From NCBI RefSeq assembly GCF_041320705.1, contig NZ_JBGGTQ010000004.1, positions 434,001 to 498,000 of the forward strand: a stretch of 64,000 nt of DNA, written 5' to 3'. A program made the translations under genes and the position numbers. The notes below the pieces were generated by a model. The model did no database searches, was not told the DNA's origin, and was given only the letters and a program-made list of their open reading frames with translations. Positions 18,652 to 27,579 of this stretch are shown piece after piece; the stretch's first letter is position 1, and each line of letters begins with the position of its first letter. Origin of the DNA: Kineococcus mangrovi (GTDB lineage: Bacteria > Actinomycetota > Actinomycetes > Actinomycetales > Kineococcaceae).

Positions 18652-19887
18652 GTGACGAGCGACACGAGCAGCCCGCGGACCGCGACCGGCCCGGGCGGGC
18701 TCGGCGAGCGCGTCACCGGCCTCGTCGCCACGCACGAGCCCACGGCCAGGGCCCTGCGCCGCGAGCTGCACGCCCACCCCGAGCTCGCCCGCGCCGAGCA
18801 CCGCGCGACGGCCCGGGTCGCCGACCTGCTCACCGCCGCGGGGGTGGAGGTGCAGCTGCTCCCGGGCACGGGGCTCGTCGCCGACCTCGGGCCCGAGTCC
18901 CCGTGCGAGCGCACCATCGCCCTGCGCGCCGACCTGGACGCCCTGCGCACCCCGGAGTCCACGGGCCTGCCCTACGCCTCGACGGTGCCCGGCACCGCGC
19001 ACGCCTGCGGGCACGACGTCCACACCGCCTCGGTCCTGGGGGCCGGTCTCGTCCTGGCCGACCTGGCCCGCACGGGTGACCTGCCCCACCGGGTGCGGCT
19101 GCTGTTCCAGCCGGCCGAGGAGGTCATGCCCGGCGGGGCGCTGGACGTCGTGGGCGCCGGGGCCATCGACGACGTGGCCGCGATCTACGGTCTGCACTGC
19201 GACCCCAGCCTCGACGTCGGCACGGTCGGCCTGAAGGCCGGACCCATCACCTCGGCCTCCGACCACGTCACCGTCCGGTTGCGGGGGACCGGCGGGCACA
19301 CGTCCCGCCCGCACCTGGCCGGCGACCTCGTCTTCGCGCTCGGCCAGGTCATCACGCAGCTGCCCGCGGTCATCGCGCGCCGCGTCGACCCCCGCGCCGG
19401 GGTCAACCTCACCTGGGGCGCCGTCCACGCCGGCGACGCCGCCAACGCCGTGCCCGCCGAGGGGTTCGCCGCGGGCACGTTGCGCTGCATGGAGACTGAG
19501 GCCTGGCACCACGCCGGCGAGCTCGTCGAGGCCGTCGTGGCCGACCTCGTGCGCCCCTACGCCGTCCGCGCCGAGGTCGACCTCGTGCGCGGGGTGCCGC
19601 CGGTGGACAACGACGTCCACGCCACGGCCGCCCTGGACGCCGCGGCCCGCGCGCTGCTCGGCGACGACGGCGTCCTGCCGACGCGGCAGTCCCTGGGCGG
19701 GGAGGACTTCGCCTGGTACCTGCACCACGTGCCCGGGGCCATGGTGCGGCTCGGGACGCGGACCCCGGGCGGTCCCACGTACGACCTGCACCGCGGCGAC
19801 TTCGCCCCCGACGAGGGGGCGCTCGCCGTCGGGATGGGGGTGCTGGCCCTCACCGCCCTGTCGGCGAAGGCGCTGCCCGGCGCCTGA
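18652..19887 (+). CDS. M20-family amidohydrolase
   Basis: The 411-residue protein is an M20D-type metallo-amidohydrolase, a group that removes acyl or similar groups from amino acids and related amides. Metal-binding residues appear in CGHDVHTASV, in FQPAEEVMPGGA and in LGGEDFAWYL. RRELHAHPELA is also typical, and the dimerisation insert (GTGGHTSRPH) is present. Substrate is unknown. GTG 18652 follows TACCGT (18638-18643) by 8 nt, suggesting a leaderless transcript. The nucleoside importer operon starts about 200 bp downstream, but nothing shows that the two are linked. Confidence 0.9.
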   Translation: MTSDTSSPRTATGPGGLGERVTGLVATHEPTARALRRELHAHPELARAEHRATARVADLLTAAGVEVQLLPGTGLVADLGPESPCERTIALRADLDALRTPESTGLPYASTVPGTAHACGHDVHTASVLGAGLVLADLARTGDLPHRVRLLFQPAEEVMPGGALDVVGAGAIDDVAAIYGLHCDPSLDVGTVGLKAGPITSASDHVTVRLRGTGGHTSRPHLAGDLVFALGQVITQLPAVIARRVDPRAGVNLTWGAVHAGDAANAVPAEGFAAGTLRCMETEAWHHAGELVEAVVADLVRPYAVRAEVDLVRGVPPVDNDVHATAALDAAARALLGDDGVLPTRQSLGGEDFAWYLHHVPGAMVRLGTRTPGGPTYDLHRGDFAPDEGALAVGMGVLALTALSAKALPGA

Positions 19888-20012
19888 GCGGCCCGCACCG
19901 TCCGTGACCTGTTCGTCACCTTCTCCCGGCGCCCGGGTGAGGTGACCGGTGCGAAGATCTCGATCTGGACAACGTGACCGCTCGGCGGCACGGATCGCGG
20001 GTTTTCGCGCAC

Positions 20013-20088
20013 TACGATGACCGCGCGTTCGCACCTGCCCGAGGCGGGGCCGACGCCACGATGCGATCCACCCCGACCTGGAGGACCT
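20013..20088 (+). promoter_or_regulatory. Candidate -10 and ribosome site of the nucleoside operon
   Basis: TACGAT (20013-20018) is a good actinobacterial -10, but no convincing -35 lies 17 bp upstream. The leader runs about 70 nt and ends with GGAGG (about 20082-20086) just before the BMP-lipoprotein ATG. It is the only promoter-like signal ahead of this seven-gene stretch. Confidence 0.45.
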
Positions 20089-20092
20089 CACC

Positions 20093-21190
20093 ATGACTTC
20101 GATCCACCGCCTCGCCCCGGTGGCAGCTGTCGGCGTCGCCGCCCTGCTGCTCGCCTCGTGCGGCGACCGGCCGACCGACACGCAGGGGTCCTCCGGCGGG
20201 TCCGAGGGCGGGTCCGGCGACGCGTTCAAGGCCTGCATGGTGCTGGACACCGGCGGCGTCGACGACCGCTCGTTCAACCAGTCCTCCTACGCCGGATTCG
20301 AGGCCGCGAAGGAGGAGAACCCGAACATCACCATCTCCTACGTCGCCTCCAACAGCGACGCCGACTACGTGCCGAACCTCAACGCCGAGGTGGGCAAGGG
20401 CTGCGGAACGATCGTCGCCGTCGGCGGGCTCATGTCCGACGCGGTGAAGGAGGTCGCGGAGCAGAACCCCGACCAGGACTTCGCCGAGATCGACTCCGCG
20501 CCCGTGGCCGACAACGTCTACGGCTTCGAGTACAACACCGTCGAGGGCGGATTCCTCGGCGGGTACCTCGCCGCGGGCATGACCAAGACGGGCACCGTCG
20601 GCACCTGGGGCGGGCTGAACATCCCGCCGGTGACGATCTACATGGACGGCTTCTGGGAAGGCGTCCAGTACTACAACCAGCAGAAGGGCACGGACGTCAG
20701 GGTCATCGGCTGGGACGAGAACAACCCCAGCGGCGGCACGTTCTCGAACTCCTTCACCGACCAGGCCGCGGGCCGGTCCATCACCGAGACCCTGGCCTCC
20801 CAGGGTGCCGACATCGTCATGCCGGTCGCCGGTCAGTCCGGCCTGGGTGCGGGCGCGGCGGCCGAGGCCGCCGGCGGCAGCCTCAACCTCATCTGGGTCG
20901 ACACCGACGGCTGCGTCAGCGCCGAGCAGTACTGCCAGTACTTCATCTCCTCGGTGACGAAGAACCTCACCGACGCCGTGAAGGAGTACGTCGTCGACGC
21001 CGCCGAGGGGAACGTCCCGACGGGTGCCTACATCGGCACGCTGGAGAACGACGGCACCGGCCTGGCGCCGTTCAACCAGTGGGACGACCGGGTCCCGGCC
21101 GAGCTCAAGACCGAGCTGGACACGGTGAAGCAGGGCATCGTCGACGGCTCGATCGCGATCACCTCGCCCAACGCCATCGCGGCCGGCTGA
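20093..21190 (+). CDS. BMP-family substrate-binding lipoprotein (nucleoside ABC importer)
   Basis: This 365-residue lipoprotein is the extracellular receptor of the downstream ABC importer. A signal peptide ends in the lipobox LLLASC (Cys about 23), followed by a Ser/Gly-rich linker. The BMP fold is shown by [21 protein letters not shown], then [16 protein letters not shown], and later [16 protein letters not shown] proteins (PnrA/Med type) bind purine or pyrimidine nucleosides, which fits the cytidine deaminase and thymidine phosphorylase genes in the same operon. The ATG has a GGAGG site. About 60 bp separate it from the ATPase gene. Confidence 0.94.
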   Translation: MTSIHRLAPVAAVGVAALLLASCGDRPTDTQGSSGGSEGGSGDAFKACMVLDTGGVDDRSFNQSSYAGFEAAKEENPNITISYVASNSDADYVPNLNAEVGKGCGTIVAVGGLMSDAVKEVAEQNPDQDFAEIDSAPVADNVYGFEYNTVEGGFLGGYLAAGMTKTGTVGTWGGLNIPPVTIYMDGFWEGVQYYNQQKGTDVRVIGWDENNPSGGTFSNSFTDQAAGRSITETLASQGADIVMPVAGQSGLGAGAAAEAAGGSLNLIWVDTDGCVSAEQYCQYFISSVTKNLTDAVKEYVVDAAEGNVPTGAYIGTLENDGTGLAPFNQWDDRVPAELKTELDTVKQGIVDGSIAITSPNAIAAG

Positions 21191-21249
21191 GCGACCGGCA
21201 GCACCACCGCAGGACCGACGGACGACGGCGACGAGGGGACGACCCGCAG

Positions 21250-22764
21250 GTGCAACTGGAACTCAAGGGCATCACGAAGCGCTTCGGGCCCCTCGTCGCC
21301 AACGACTCCATCGACCTCGTCGTCCGCGAGGGCGAGATCCACGCCCTCCTGGGTGAGAACGGCGCCGGCAAGAGCACGCTGATGAACGTGCTCTACGGCC
21401 TGTACACCCCCGACGAGGGGCAGATCCTCGTCGACGGGGACCCCGTGGAGTTCTCCTCCCCGGGGGACGCGATGGCCGCCGGGATCGGCATGGTGCACCA
21501 GCACTTCATGCTGGTCCCGACGTTCACCGCCACCGAGAACATCGTCCTGGGGGCCGAACTCACCTCCGGTGGCGGGTTCCTCGACCGCCGCCGGGCCCGC
21601 CAGCGCGTCGAGGAGACGTCGCAGCGGTTCGGTCTGGCGATCCCGGCCGACACCCTCGTCGCCGACCTCGCCGTCGGCGTGCAGCAGCGCGTCGAGATCG
21701 TCAAGGCGCTGCTGCGCGACGCCAGGGTCCTCGTCCTGGACGAGCCGACGGCGGTGCTCACCCCCGCCGAGACCGACGACCTCATGCGTGTCATGCGCGA
21801 GCTCGCCGACGCCGGGACCTCGATCGTCTTCATCACCCACAAGCTGCGCGAGGTCAAGGCCGTCGCCGACCGCATCACCGTCATCCGCCGCGGCAAGGTC
21901 GTGGGGGAGGCCTCCCCGCAGGCCTCGCCGGAGGAACTGGCCGCCCTCATGGTCGGGCGGGACGTCCGGCTGCGGGTGGAGAAGGCGGACGCCGAACCCG
22001 GCGACGCCGTCCTGCAGATGGCCGGCGTCCGGGTCGTGGACCCCTCCGGCGCGGTGCTCCTGGACGACGTCGACCTGCAGGTGCGGGCCGGGGAGGTCCT
22101 GGCCGTCGCCGGGGTCGACGGCAACGGCCAGACCGAGCTCACCCGCAGCATCGTCGGGCTGCAACCCGTCGACGCCGGCACCGTGACCGTCTCCGGCGCC
22201 GACGTCACCGGCCGGCCCATCGCCGAGGTGCTCGCCCTCGGGGTCGGGTACGTCCCCGAGGACCGGCTGCACGACGGCCTCGTCGGGTCGTTCAGCATCG
22301 CCGAGAACCTCGTGCTCGACCTCGTGGACTCGCCCGCCTTCGCCAGCGGCCCCTCGGTGAACCGGGAGGCCGTGCGGCGCAACGCCGACGAGCGCATCAG
22401 CGAGTTCGACATCCGCACCCCCTCGGCCCAGGCGGCCGCCTCGACCCTGTCGGGCGGGAACCAGCAGAAGGTCGTGCTGGCCCGGGAGATGACGCGCTCG
22501 CTGGACCTGCTCGTCGTCGCCCAGCCCACCCGCGGCGTCGACGTCGGCAGCCAGGAGTTCGTGCACCAGCGGATCGTGGCCGAGCGCGACCGCGGCGCGG
22601 CGGTGCTGCTCGTGTCCACCGAGCTCGACGAGGTGCGGGCGCTGGCCGACCGCATCGTCGTGATGTACCGCGGCCGGATCGCCGGCGAGGTCGGCCCGGA
22701 CGCGACGCAGGAAGAACTCGGCCTGCTGATGGCGGGCGCCACCCTCGGGAAGGACGACGCGTGA
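21250..22764 (+). CDS. Nucleoside ABC transporter, two-domain ATP-binding protein
   Basis: The 504-residue protein has two fused nucleotide-binding domains, the arrangement of RbsA- and NupO/NupA-type importers. The first has Walker [10 protein letters not shown] and Walker [12 protein letters not shown], with a degenerate signature [11 protein letters not shown]. The second has a weak Walker A ([10 protein letters not shown]) but an intact signature [15 protein letters not shown]. This asymmetry is normal for the family. GTG 21250 is placed at the first residues of the ABC fold ([13 protein letters not shown]). Its stop overlaps the first permease gene as GTGA. Confidence 0.94.
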   Translation: MQLELKGITKRFGPLVANDSIDLVVREGEIHALLGENGAGKSTLMNVLYGLYTPDEGQILVDGDPVEFSSPGDAMAAGIGMVHQHFMLVPTFTATENIVLGAELTSGGGFLDRRRARQRVEETSQRFGLAIPADTLVADLAVGVQQRVEIVKALLRDARVLVLDEPTAVLTPAETDDLMRVMRELADAGTSIVFITHKLREVKAVADRITVIRRGKVVGEASPQASPEELAALMVGRDVRLRVEKADAEPGDAVLQMAGVRVVDPSGAVLLDDVDLQVRAGEVLAVAGVDGNGQTELTRSIVGLQPVDAGTVTVSGADVTGRPIAEVLALGVGYVPEDRLHDGLVGSFSIAENLVLDLVDSPAFASGPSVNREAVRRNADERISEFDIRTPSAQAAASTLSGGNQQKVVLAREMTRSLDLLVVAQPTRGVDVGSQEFVHQRIVAERDRGAAVLLVSTELDEVRALADRIVVMYRGRIAGEVGPDATQEELGLLMAGATLGKDDA

Positions 22765-23978
22765 GTTCCCCCTCGCTCGAGAAGGACCGCAAGGAGGCGG
22801 CACCCCCGCGCCGCCGCCTCTACTGGGGCGGGAGCTGGCTCGTCACGGTGTTCGCCGTCGTGGGCGCGCTGCTCGTGGGGGCCGTGCTCATCGTCGTCGG
22901 CGACGAACCGTCGCGGCAGAGCGCGGGGTACCTCTTCTCCTACCCGCAGGACTTCCTGCTCAACGTCTGGTACTCGGTGCGCGACGCCTACGTGGCGCTG
23001 CTACAGGGGGCCGTCTACAACCCGAACTTCACCGGGACCGCCGCGCTGCGGCCGATCTCGGAGACCCTCGTCAACGCGACGCCGCTGATCCTCGCGGGCC
23101 TGGCGGTCGCGCTGTCGTTCCGGGTCGGGCTGTTCAACATCGGCGCCCAGGGGCAGATCATCGTCGGCGCGATCGCAGCCGCCTGGGTGGGGTTCGCGGT
23201 CGACCTGCCCGTCGTGCTGCACCTGCTGGCCGCGCTGGTGGGCGGGATCGCGGGCGGGGTCGTGTGGGGCGGGATCGTGGGCCTGCTCAAGGCCCGCACC
23301 GGGGCCCACGAGGTCATCACGACGATCATGCTGAACTACGTCGCGATCAACCTGCTGACGTACCTGCTCAGCGTGCGGGGCTTCCAGCGCGCGCCCTACA
23401 CGCAGGCCATCTCCGAGCAGGTCGACGGCACCGCCGTCCTGCCCAAGCTGCTCGGTTCCTCGTTGCGGGTGAACCTCGGCCTGGTCCTGGCGGTCCTGGC
23501 CGCCGTCGCGGTGTGGTGGCTCTTCGAGCGGTCCCGCCTCGGGTTCCGGTTGCGTGCCGTGGGGGCCAACCCGAACGCCGCCCGCACCGCCGGGATGGGG
23601 GTGGGCCGGTTGCAGGTCGTGTCGATGGCGCTGGCCGGCGGTCTGGCCGGGCTCGCCGGGGCGACCCAGGTCCTCGGCGTCACCGGCAGCGTCACCGGCA
23701 GCGTGGCGGGGAACATCGGCTTCGACGCCATCACCGTCGCCCTGCTGGGGCGCAACAACCCCTACGGCGTCATCGCCGCCGGGCTGCTGTTCGGCGGCCT
23801 GCGCGCGGGCGCGGTGCAGATGCAGTCCGTGACGGGTGTCCCCGTCGACCTCGTCGGGGTGCTGCAGGCCCTCGTCGTCCTGTTCATCGCGGCCCCCGCC
23901 CTCGTGCGGGCCGTGTTCCGGTTGCGCGCCGGCGGTCCCGCCGTGGGTGCCGAGTTGTCGGGAGGGTGGACCCGGTGA
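22761..23978 (+). CDS. Nucleoside ABC transporter permease 1
   Basis: The 405-residue permease belongs to the BPD_transp_2 family (RbsC/NupP type). After a long N-terminal segment with one helix and an external loop, the conserved core starts at [26 protein letters not shown], the family hallmark. [15 protein letters not shown] and the glycine-rich end of its core are also typical. It forms a heterodimer with the next gene's product. Both ends overlap the neighbouring genes by GTGA. Confidence 0.93.
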   Translation: MSSPSLEKDRKEAAPPRRRLYWGGSWLVTVFAVVGALLVGAVLIVVGDEPSRQSAGYLFSYPQDFLLNVWYSVRDAYVALLQGAVYNPNFTGTAALRPISETLVNATPLILAGLAVALSFRVGLFNIGAQGQIIVGAIAAAWVGFAVDLPVVLHLLAALVGGIAGGVVWGGIVGLLKARTGAHEVITTIMLNYVAINLLTYLLSVRGFQRAPYTQAISEQVDGTAVLPKLLGSSLRVNLGLVLAVLAAVAVWWLFERSRLGFRLRAVGANPNAARTAGMGVGRLQVVSMALAGGLAGLAGATQVLGVTGSVTGSVAGNIGFDAITVALLGRNNPYGVIAAGLLFGGLRAGAVQMQSVTGVPVDLVGVLQALVVLFIAAPALVRAVFRLRAGGPAVGAELSGGWTR

Positions 23979-25279
23979 GCGGTTCGGCCGACGTGCAGAC
24001 CCCAGCGGCCACCACCGCGACGACACGGGCGCAGCCACCGGTGAGCCTGCGCAAGCGGGTGCTCACCGGCGCGCTCCTCGTCGTCGTCGGTCTCCTCACC
24101 GTCCTCGGCTGGGGCGTCGGCTCGGGCCCGGCCGACGCGACGTTCCGCTTCGGCGGCGGGTCCTCGGTCACGCTGCCCGACCTCACCCTGCCCGGCACGG
24201 TGACCCCCGTCGTGCTCGGCGTGGTGATCGTGCTGCTCGGGCTGTTCCAGCTCGCGCGGGGTTTCCGCGCCCGGCGCAGCCCGGTCGTCATCGCCGTGAC
24301 CCTCCTCTGCTTCGTCCTGGCGTTCCTGTGCTGGGTGATGAGCGGGGCCCAGGCGCAGTCGATGGACCTCGTCCGGTTGCTGCAGCAGACGGTGTTCCTG
24401 GCGACCCCGCTCATCCTCGGGGCCCTCGCCGGGGTGCTCGGCGAACGCAGCGGCGTCGTCAACGTCGCCATCGAGGGGCAGATGCTCACCGGCGCCTTCG
24501 CCGGCGCGCTCGTGGGGTCGATGGCCGGCAGCCTCGGCGCCGGGGTCGTCGGTGCGGTCCTGGCCGGGGCCGTCGTCGGCTGGTTGCTGGCGGTGTTCGC
24601 CATCCGCTACCGGGTGAACCAGGTGATCCTGGGTGTCGTCTTGAACGCGGCCGCGCTGGGGTTCACGGGGTGGGCGTACAAGGCGCTCATGCAGTCCGAC
24701 ACCCAGCGGTACAACTCACCCGGCGTCCTGTCGCCGATCCGGGTCCCCGTGCTCGCCGACGTCCCCGTCGTCGGTCCGCTGCTGTTCCAGGCGAACGTGC
24801 TCGTCTACGTCATGTACGTGGTCATCGTCGCGTTGCAGGTCGTGCTGTTCCGCACGAGGTGGGGGCTGCGGACGCGCGCCGTGGGCGAGCACCCCAAGGC
24901 CGCCGCGACCGTGGGGATCGACGTCCTGCGCGTCCGGTACGTCAACGTCGTCGTCGCCGGCGGGATCGCCGGGCTCGCGGGGGCCTACCTGTCCATCGGG
25001 ACCATCGGGCCGTTCACCGAGAACATGTCGGCGGGCAAGGGGTTCATCGCCCTGGCCGCCGTGATCTTCGGCCGCTGGAGCCCGCGCGGGGCCGTGGGGG
25101 CCTCGCTGCTGTTCGGGTTCTTCGCCGCGCTGCAGACCCTCGTCGGGATCCTGCAGGGGCCCGCCGCGGTGCCGTCGAGCTTCCTCGCGATGCTGCCGTA
25201 CCTGGCGACGATCCTCGCGGTCGCGGGGTTCGTGGGCCGGGTCAGGCCGCCGGCCGCGAGCGGGGAGGCGTACCCGTGA
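23975..25279 (+). CDS. Nucleoside ABC transporter permease 2
   Basis: The 434-residue second permease has the same core: TPLILGALAGVLGERSGVVNVAIEGQ, then GVVLNAAALGFTGWAYKA and YVNVVVAGGIAGLAGAYLS. Three hydrophobic segments precede the core, more than in the first permease. GTG 23975 is preceded by GGGAGGG and overlaps the previous stop. Its own stop overlaps the cytidine deaminase start, tying uptake to catabolism. Confidence 0.92.
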   Translation: MSGSADVQTPAATTATTRAQPPVSLRKRVLTGALLVVVGLLTVLGWGVGSGPADATFRFGGGSSVTLPDLTLPGTVTPVVLGVVIVLLGLFQLARGFRARRSPVVIAVTLLCFVLAFLCWVMSGAQAQSMDLVRLLQQTVFLATPLILGALAGVLGERSGVVNVAIEGQMLTGAFAGALVGSMAGSLGAGVVGAVLAGAVVGWLLAVFAIRYRVNQVILGVVLNAAALGFTGWAYKALMQSDTQRYNSPGVLSPIRVPVLADVPVVGPLLFQANVLVYVMYVVIVALQVVLFRTRWGLRTRAVGEHPKAAATVGIDVLRVRYVNVVVAGGIAGLAGAYLSIGTIGPFTENMSAGKGFIALAAVIFGRWSPRGAVGASLLFGFFAALQTLVGILQGPAAVPSSFLAMLPYLATILAVAGFVGRVRPPAASGEAYP

Positions 25280-25710
25280 CCACCCCCCGCGACGTCGACT
25301 GGGACGGGCTGCGGACCGCGGCCCGGGCGGCGCTGGCGCACTCGTACGCGCCGTACTCGGACTTCCCCGTCGGGGCGGCCGCGCTCGTCGCCGACGGCCG
25401 GGTGGTGGCGGGCGCGAACGTCGAGAACGCCTCCTACGGCGTGACCCTGTGCGCCGAGTGCACGCTCGTCGGGCAGCTGCAGATGACCGGGGGTGGGCGC
25501 CTCGTCGCGTTCGCCTGCGTCGACGCGGCCGGGAACGTCCTCATGCCGTGCGGTCGGTGCCGCCAGCTCCTGTTCGAGTTCGGCGGACCGGACCTGCTCG
25601 TGGACTCCCCGCGCGGCATCGTCCCCATGACCGAGGTGCTGCCCGACGCGTTCGGGCCGCACGACCTGACCGACCCCGCCCGCAAGAAGCCCGGAGAGGC
25701 ACCCCAGTGA
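25276..25710 (+). CDS. cdd: Cytidine deaminase
   Basis: The enzyme converts cytidine and deoxycytidine to uridine and deoxyuridine. At 144 residues it has the homotetrameric form's length. Zinc and catalytic residues are in LCAECTLV (C-x-E) and MPCGRCRQLL (PCxxC). ENASYGVTLC and the N-terminal SYAPYSDFPVGAAAL match well. It is coupled on both sides by overlapping start and stop codons, between the importer and thymidine phosphorylase genes. The last 30 residues form a tail beyond the catalytic core. Confidence 0.96.
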   Translation: MTTPRDVDWDGLRTAARAALAHSYAPYSDFPVGAAALVADGRVVAGANVENASYGVTLCAECTLVGQLQMTGGGRLVAFACVDAAGNVLMPCGRCRQLLFEFGGPDLLVDSPRGIVPMTEVLPDAFGPHDLTDPARKKPGEAPQ

Positions 25711-26990
25711 GCCAGCAGTTCGCCGCCGTCGACGTCATCCGCACCAAGCGCGACCGGGGCGAGCTGTCCGACGCGCAGATCGACTGGGTCATCGACGCCT
25801 ACACCCGCGGCGACGTCGCCGAGGAGCAGATGTCCTCCCTCGCCATGGCCGTCCTGCTCAACGGGATGACGCGCCGCGAGGTGTCGCGCTGGACCTCGGC
25901 GATGATCGCCTCCGGCGCGCGGCTGGACTTCACCGACCTGCCCCGGCCCAGCGTCGACAAGCACTCCACCGGCGGGGTGGGGGACAAGGTGACGCTGCCG
26001 CTGGCCCCGCTCGTCGCGGCCTGCGGCGCCGCCGTCCCGCAGCTGTCCGGCCGCGGGCTCGGCCACACCGGCGGGACCCTCGACAAGCTGGAGGCGATCC
26101 CCGGCTGGCGGGCCTCGCTGACGCTGCCGCAGATCCGCGCCCAGCTCACCGACCTCGGCGCCGTGATCTGCGCCGCCACCGGCGACCTCGCCCCGGCCGA
26201 CAAGAAGCTCTACGCGCTGCGCGACGTCACCGGCACCGTCGAGGCCATCCCGCTCATCGCCAGCTCGATCATGAGCAAGAAGATCGCCGAGGGCACCAGC
26301 GCCCTCGTCCTCGACGTCAAGACCGGTTCCGGGGCGTTCATGAAGGAGCTGGCCCAGTCCGTCGAGCTGGCCCGGACGATGGTCGACCTCGGCACCGACG
26401 CCGGGGTGGAGACCGTCGCCGTCGTCACCGACATGTCGACCCCGCTGGGCCGCACCGCGGGCAACGCCCTCGAGGTCCGCGAGTCCGTCGAGGTCCTCGC
26501 CGGCGGCGGGCCCGCCGACCTCGTGGAGATCACGCTGGTGCTGGCGCGGGAGATGCTCGCCGCGGTGGGCCTGGACGCCGTCGACCCCGCCGACGCCCTC
26601 GCCGACGGCCGGGCGATGGACGCCTGGCGGCGGATGATCGCCGCCCAGGGCGGGGACCCCGACGCCCCGCTGCCGGTGGCCCGGCACACCCACGAGGTGC
26701 TCGCCCCCGCCGACGGGTTCCTCGACGTCGACGCCATGGCCGTGGGCGTGGCCGCCTGGCGCCTCGGTGCGGGCCGCTCCCGGCGCGAGGAGGCCGTGCA
26801 GGCCGGGGCGGGCGTGGAGCTGCACGCCGTGCGCGGTGACGCCGTGCGCGCCGGCCAGCCCGTCATGACCCTGCACACGGACACCCCCGAACGGTTCGAG
26901 TGGGCGTTGCAGGCGGTGGAGGGCGGGTTCCCCGTCACCGCCGAACCACCCGCCGCGCGCCCCCTCGTGCACCAGCGCGTCACGGCCTGA
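25707..26990 (+). CDS. deoA: Thymidine phosphorylase
   Basis: The enzyme splits thymidine or deoxyuridine with phosphate into base and 2-deoxyribose-1-phosphate. The 427-residue protein has the family signature SGRGLGHTGGTLDKLE, the phosphate loop KHSTGGVGDK and the SSIMSKKIAEG segment. The C-terminal domain (AGVELHAVRGDAVRAGQPVMTLHTD) is complete. A GGAGAGG ribosome site precedes the GTG, which overlaps the cdd stop. It is the last clear gene of the nucleoside operon. Confidence 0.96.
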   Translation: MSQQFAAVDVIRTKRDRGELSDAQIDWVIDAYTRGDVAEEQMSSLAMAVLLNGMTRREVSRWTSAMIASGARLDFTDLPRPSVDKHSTGGVGDKVTLPLAPLVAACGAAVPQLSGRGLGHTGGTLDKLEAIPGWRASLTLPQIRAQLTDLGAVICAATGDLAPADKKLYALRDVTGTVEAIPLIASSIMSKKIAEGTSALVLDVKTGSGAFMKELAQSVELARTMVDLGTDAGVETVAVVTDMSTPLGRTAGNALEVRESVEVLAGGGPADLVEITLVLAREMLAAVGLDAVDPADALADGRAMDAWRRMIAAQGGDPDAPLPVARHTHEVLAPADGFLDVDAMAVGVAAWRLGAGRSRREEAVQAGAGVELHAVRGDAVRAGQPVMTLHTDTPERFEWALQAVEGGFPVTAEPPAARPLVHQRVTA

Positions 26991-26994
26991 GCCC

Positions 26995-27477
26995 GTGCGT
27001 CACGGCGGGTCCGCCCACGCCGGGCTGCGGGAGCAGCTCGACGCGTTCCTCGACGAGCACCGCGGCGCCCTCGCGGCCTGCCTGGACGGTCTGAGCGAGG
27101 AGCAGGCGCGGCGCCGGCTCGTGCCGTCGGAGACGACGCTGCTCGGCCTGGTCAAGCACGCCACCTTCGTCGAGCGCGTCTGGTTCGAGGAGGCCGTCAC
27201 CGGGCGCAGCCGGGCCGAGCTGGGGATCGAGGCCGGGCCGACGGAGTCGTTCGCGCTCACCGCGGGCGACACGGTCGCCTCCGTCCGCACGGCCCACGCC
27301 GCGGCGTGCGCGGCGTCGCGGCGGGCTGTGGCCGACCTCGACCTCGACGACGTGCTGCCGGGCAACCGACGGGGCCCGCTGCCGCTGCGGTGGGTCCTGC
27401 TGCACGTGCTGCGCGAACTGGCCCAGCACTGCGGGCACGCGGAGATCCTGCGGGAGCAGGTGCTCGCGGCGGGGTGA
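26995..27477 (+). CDS. DinB-family (DUF664) protein
   Basis: The 160-residue protein fits the DinB/DUF664 four-helix fold. LREQLDAFLDEHR opens the first helix; TLLGLVKHATFVERVWFEEA carries the first metal His, and LLHVLRELAQHCGHAEILRE the last two. Such proteins bind a divalent metal, and several actinobacterial relatives are thiol-dependent transferases, but no substrate can be named. GTG 26995 lies only 5 bp after deoA, so it may be a tail-end gene of that operon. Confidence 0.85.
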   Translation: MRHGGSAHAGLREQLDAFLDEHRGALAACLDGLSEEQARRRLVPSETTLLGLVKHATFVERVWFEEAVTGRSRAELGIEAGPTESFALTAGDTVASVRTAHAAACAASRRAVADLDLDDVLPGNRRGPLPLRWVLLHVLRELAQHCGHAEILREQVLAAG

Positions 27478-27579
27478 GGGGCGCTCGCGCGGCGTGCGGT
27501 GGTGCCACCCGAACGGACCAGCCCGTGATCAAGGTCGTGGGACCGGGAGCCGATGGGACCGGGGATGAGAGGAGTCCAC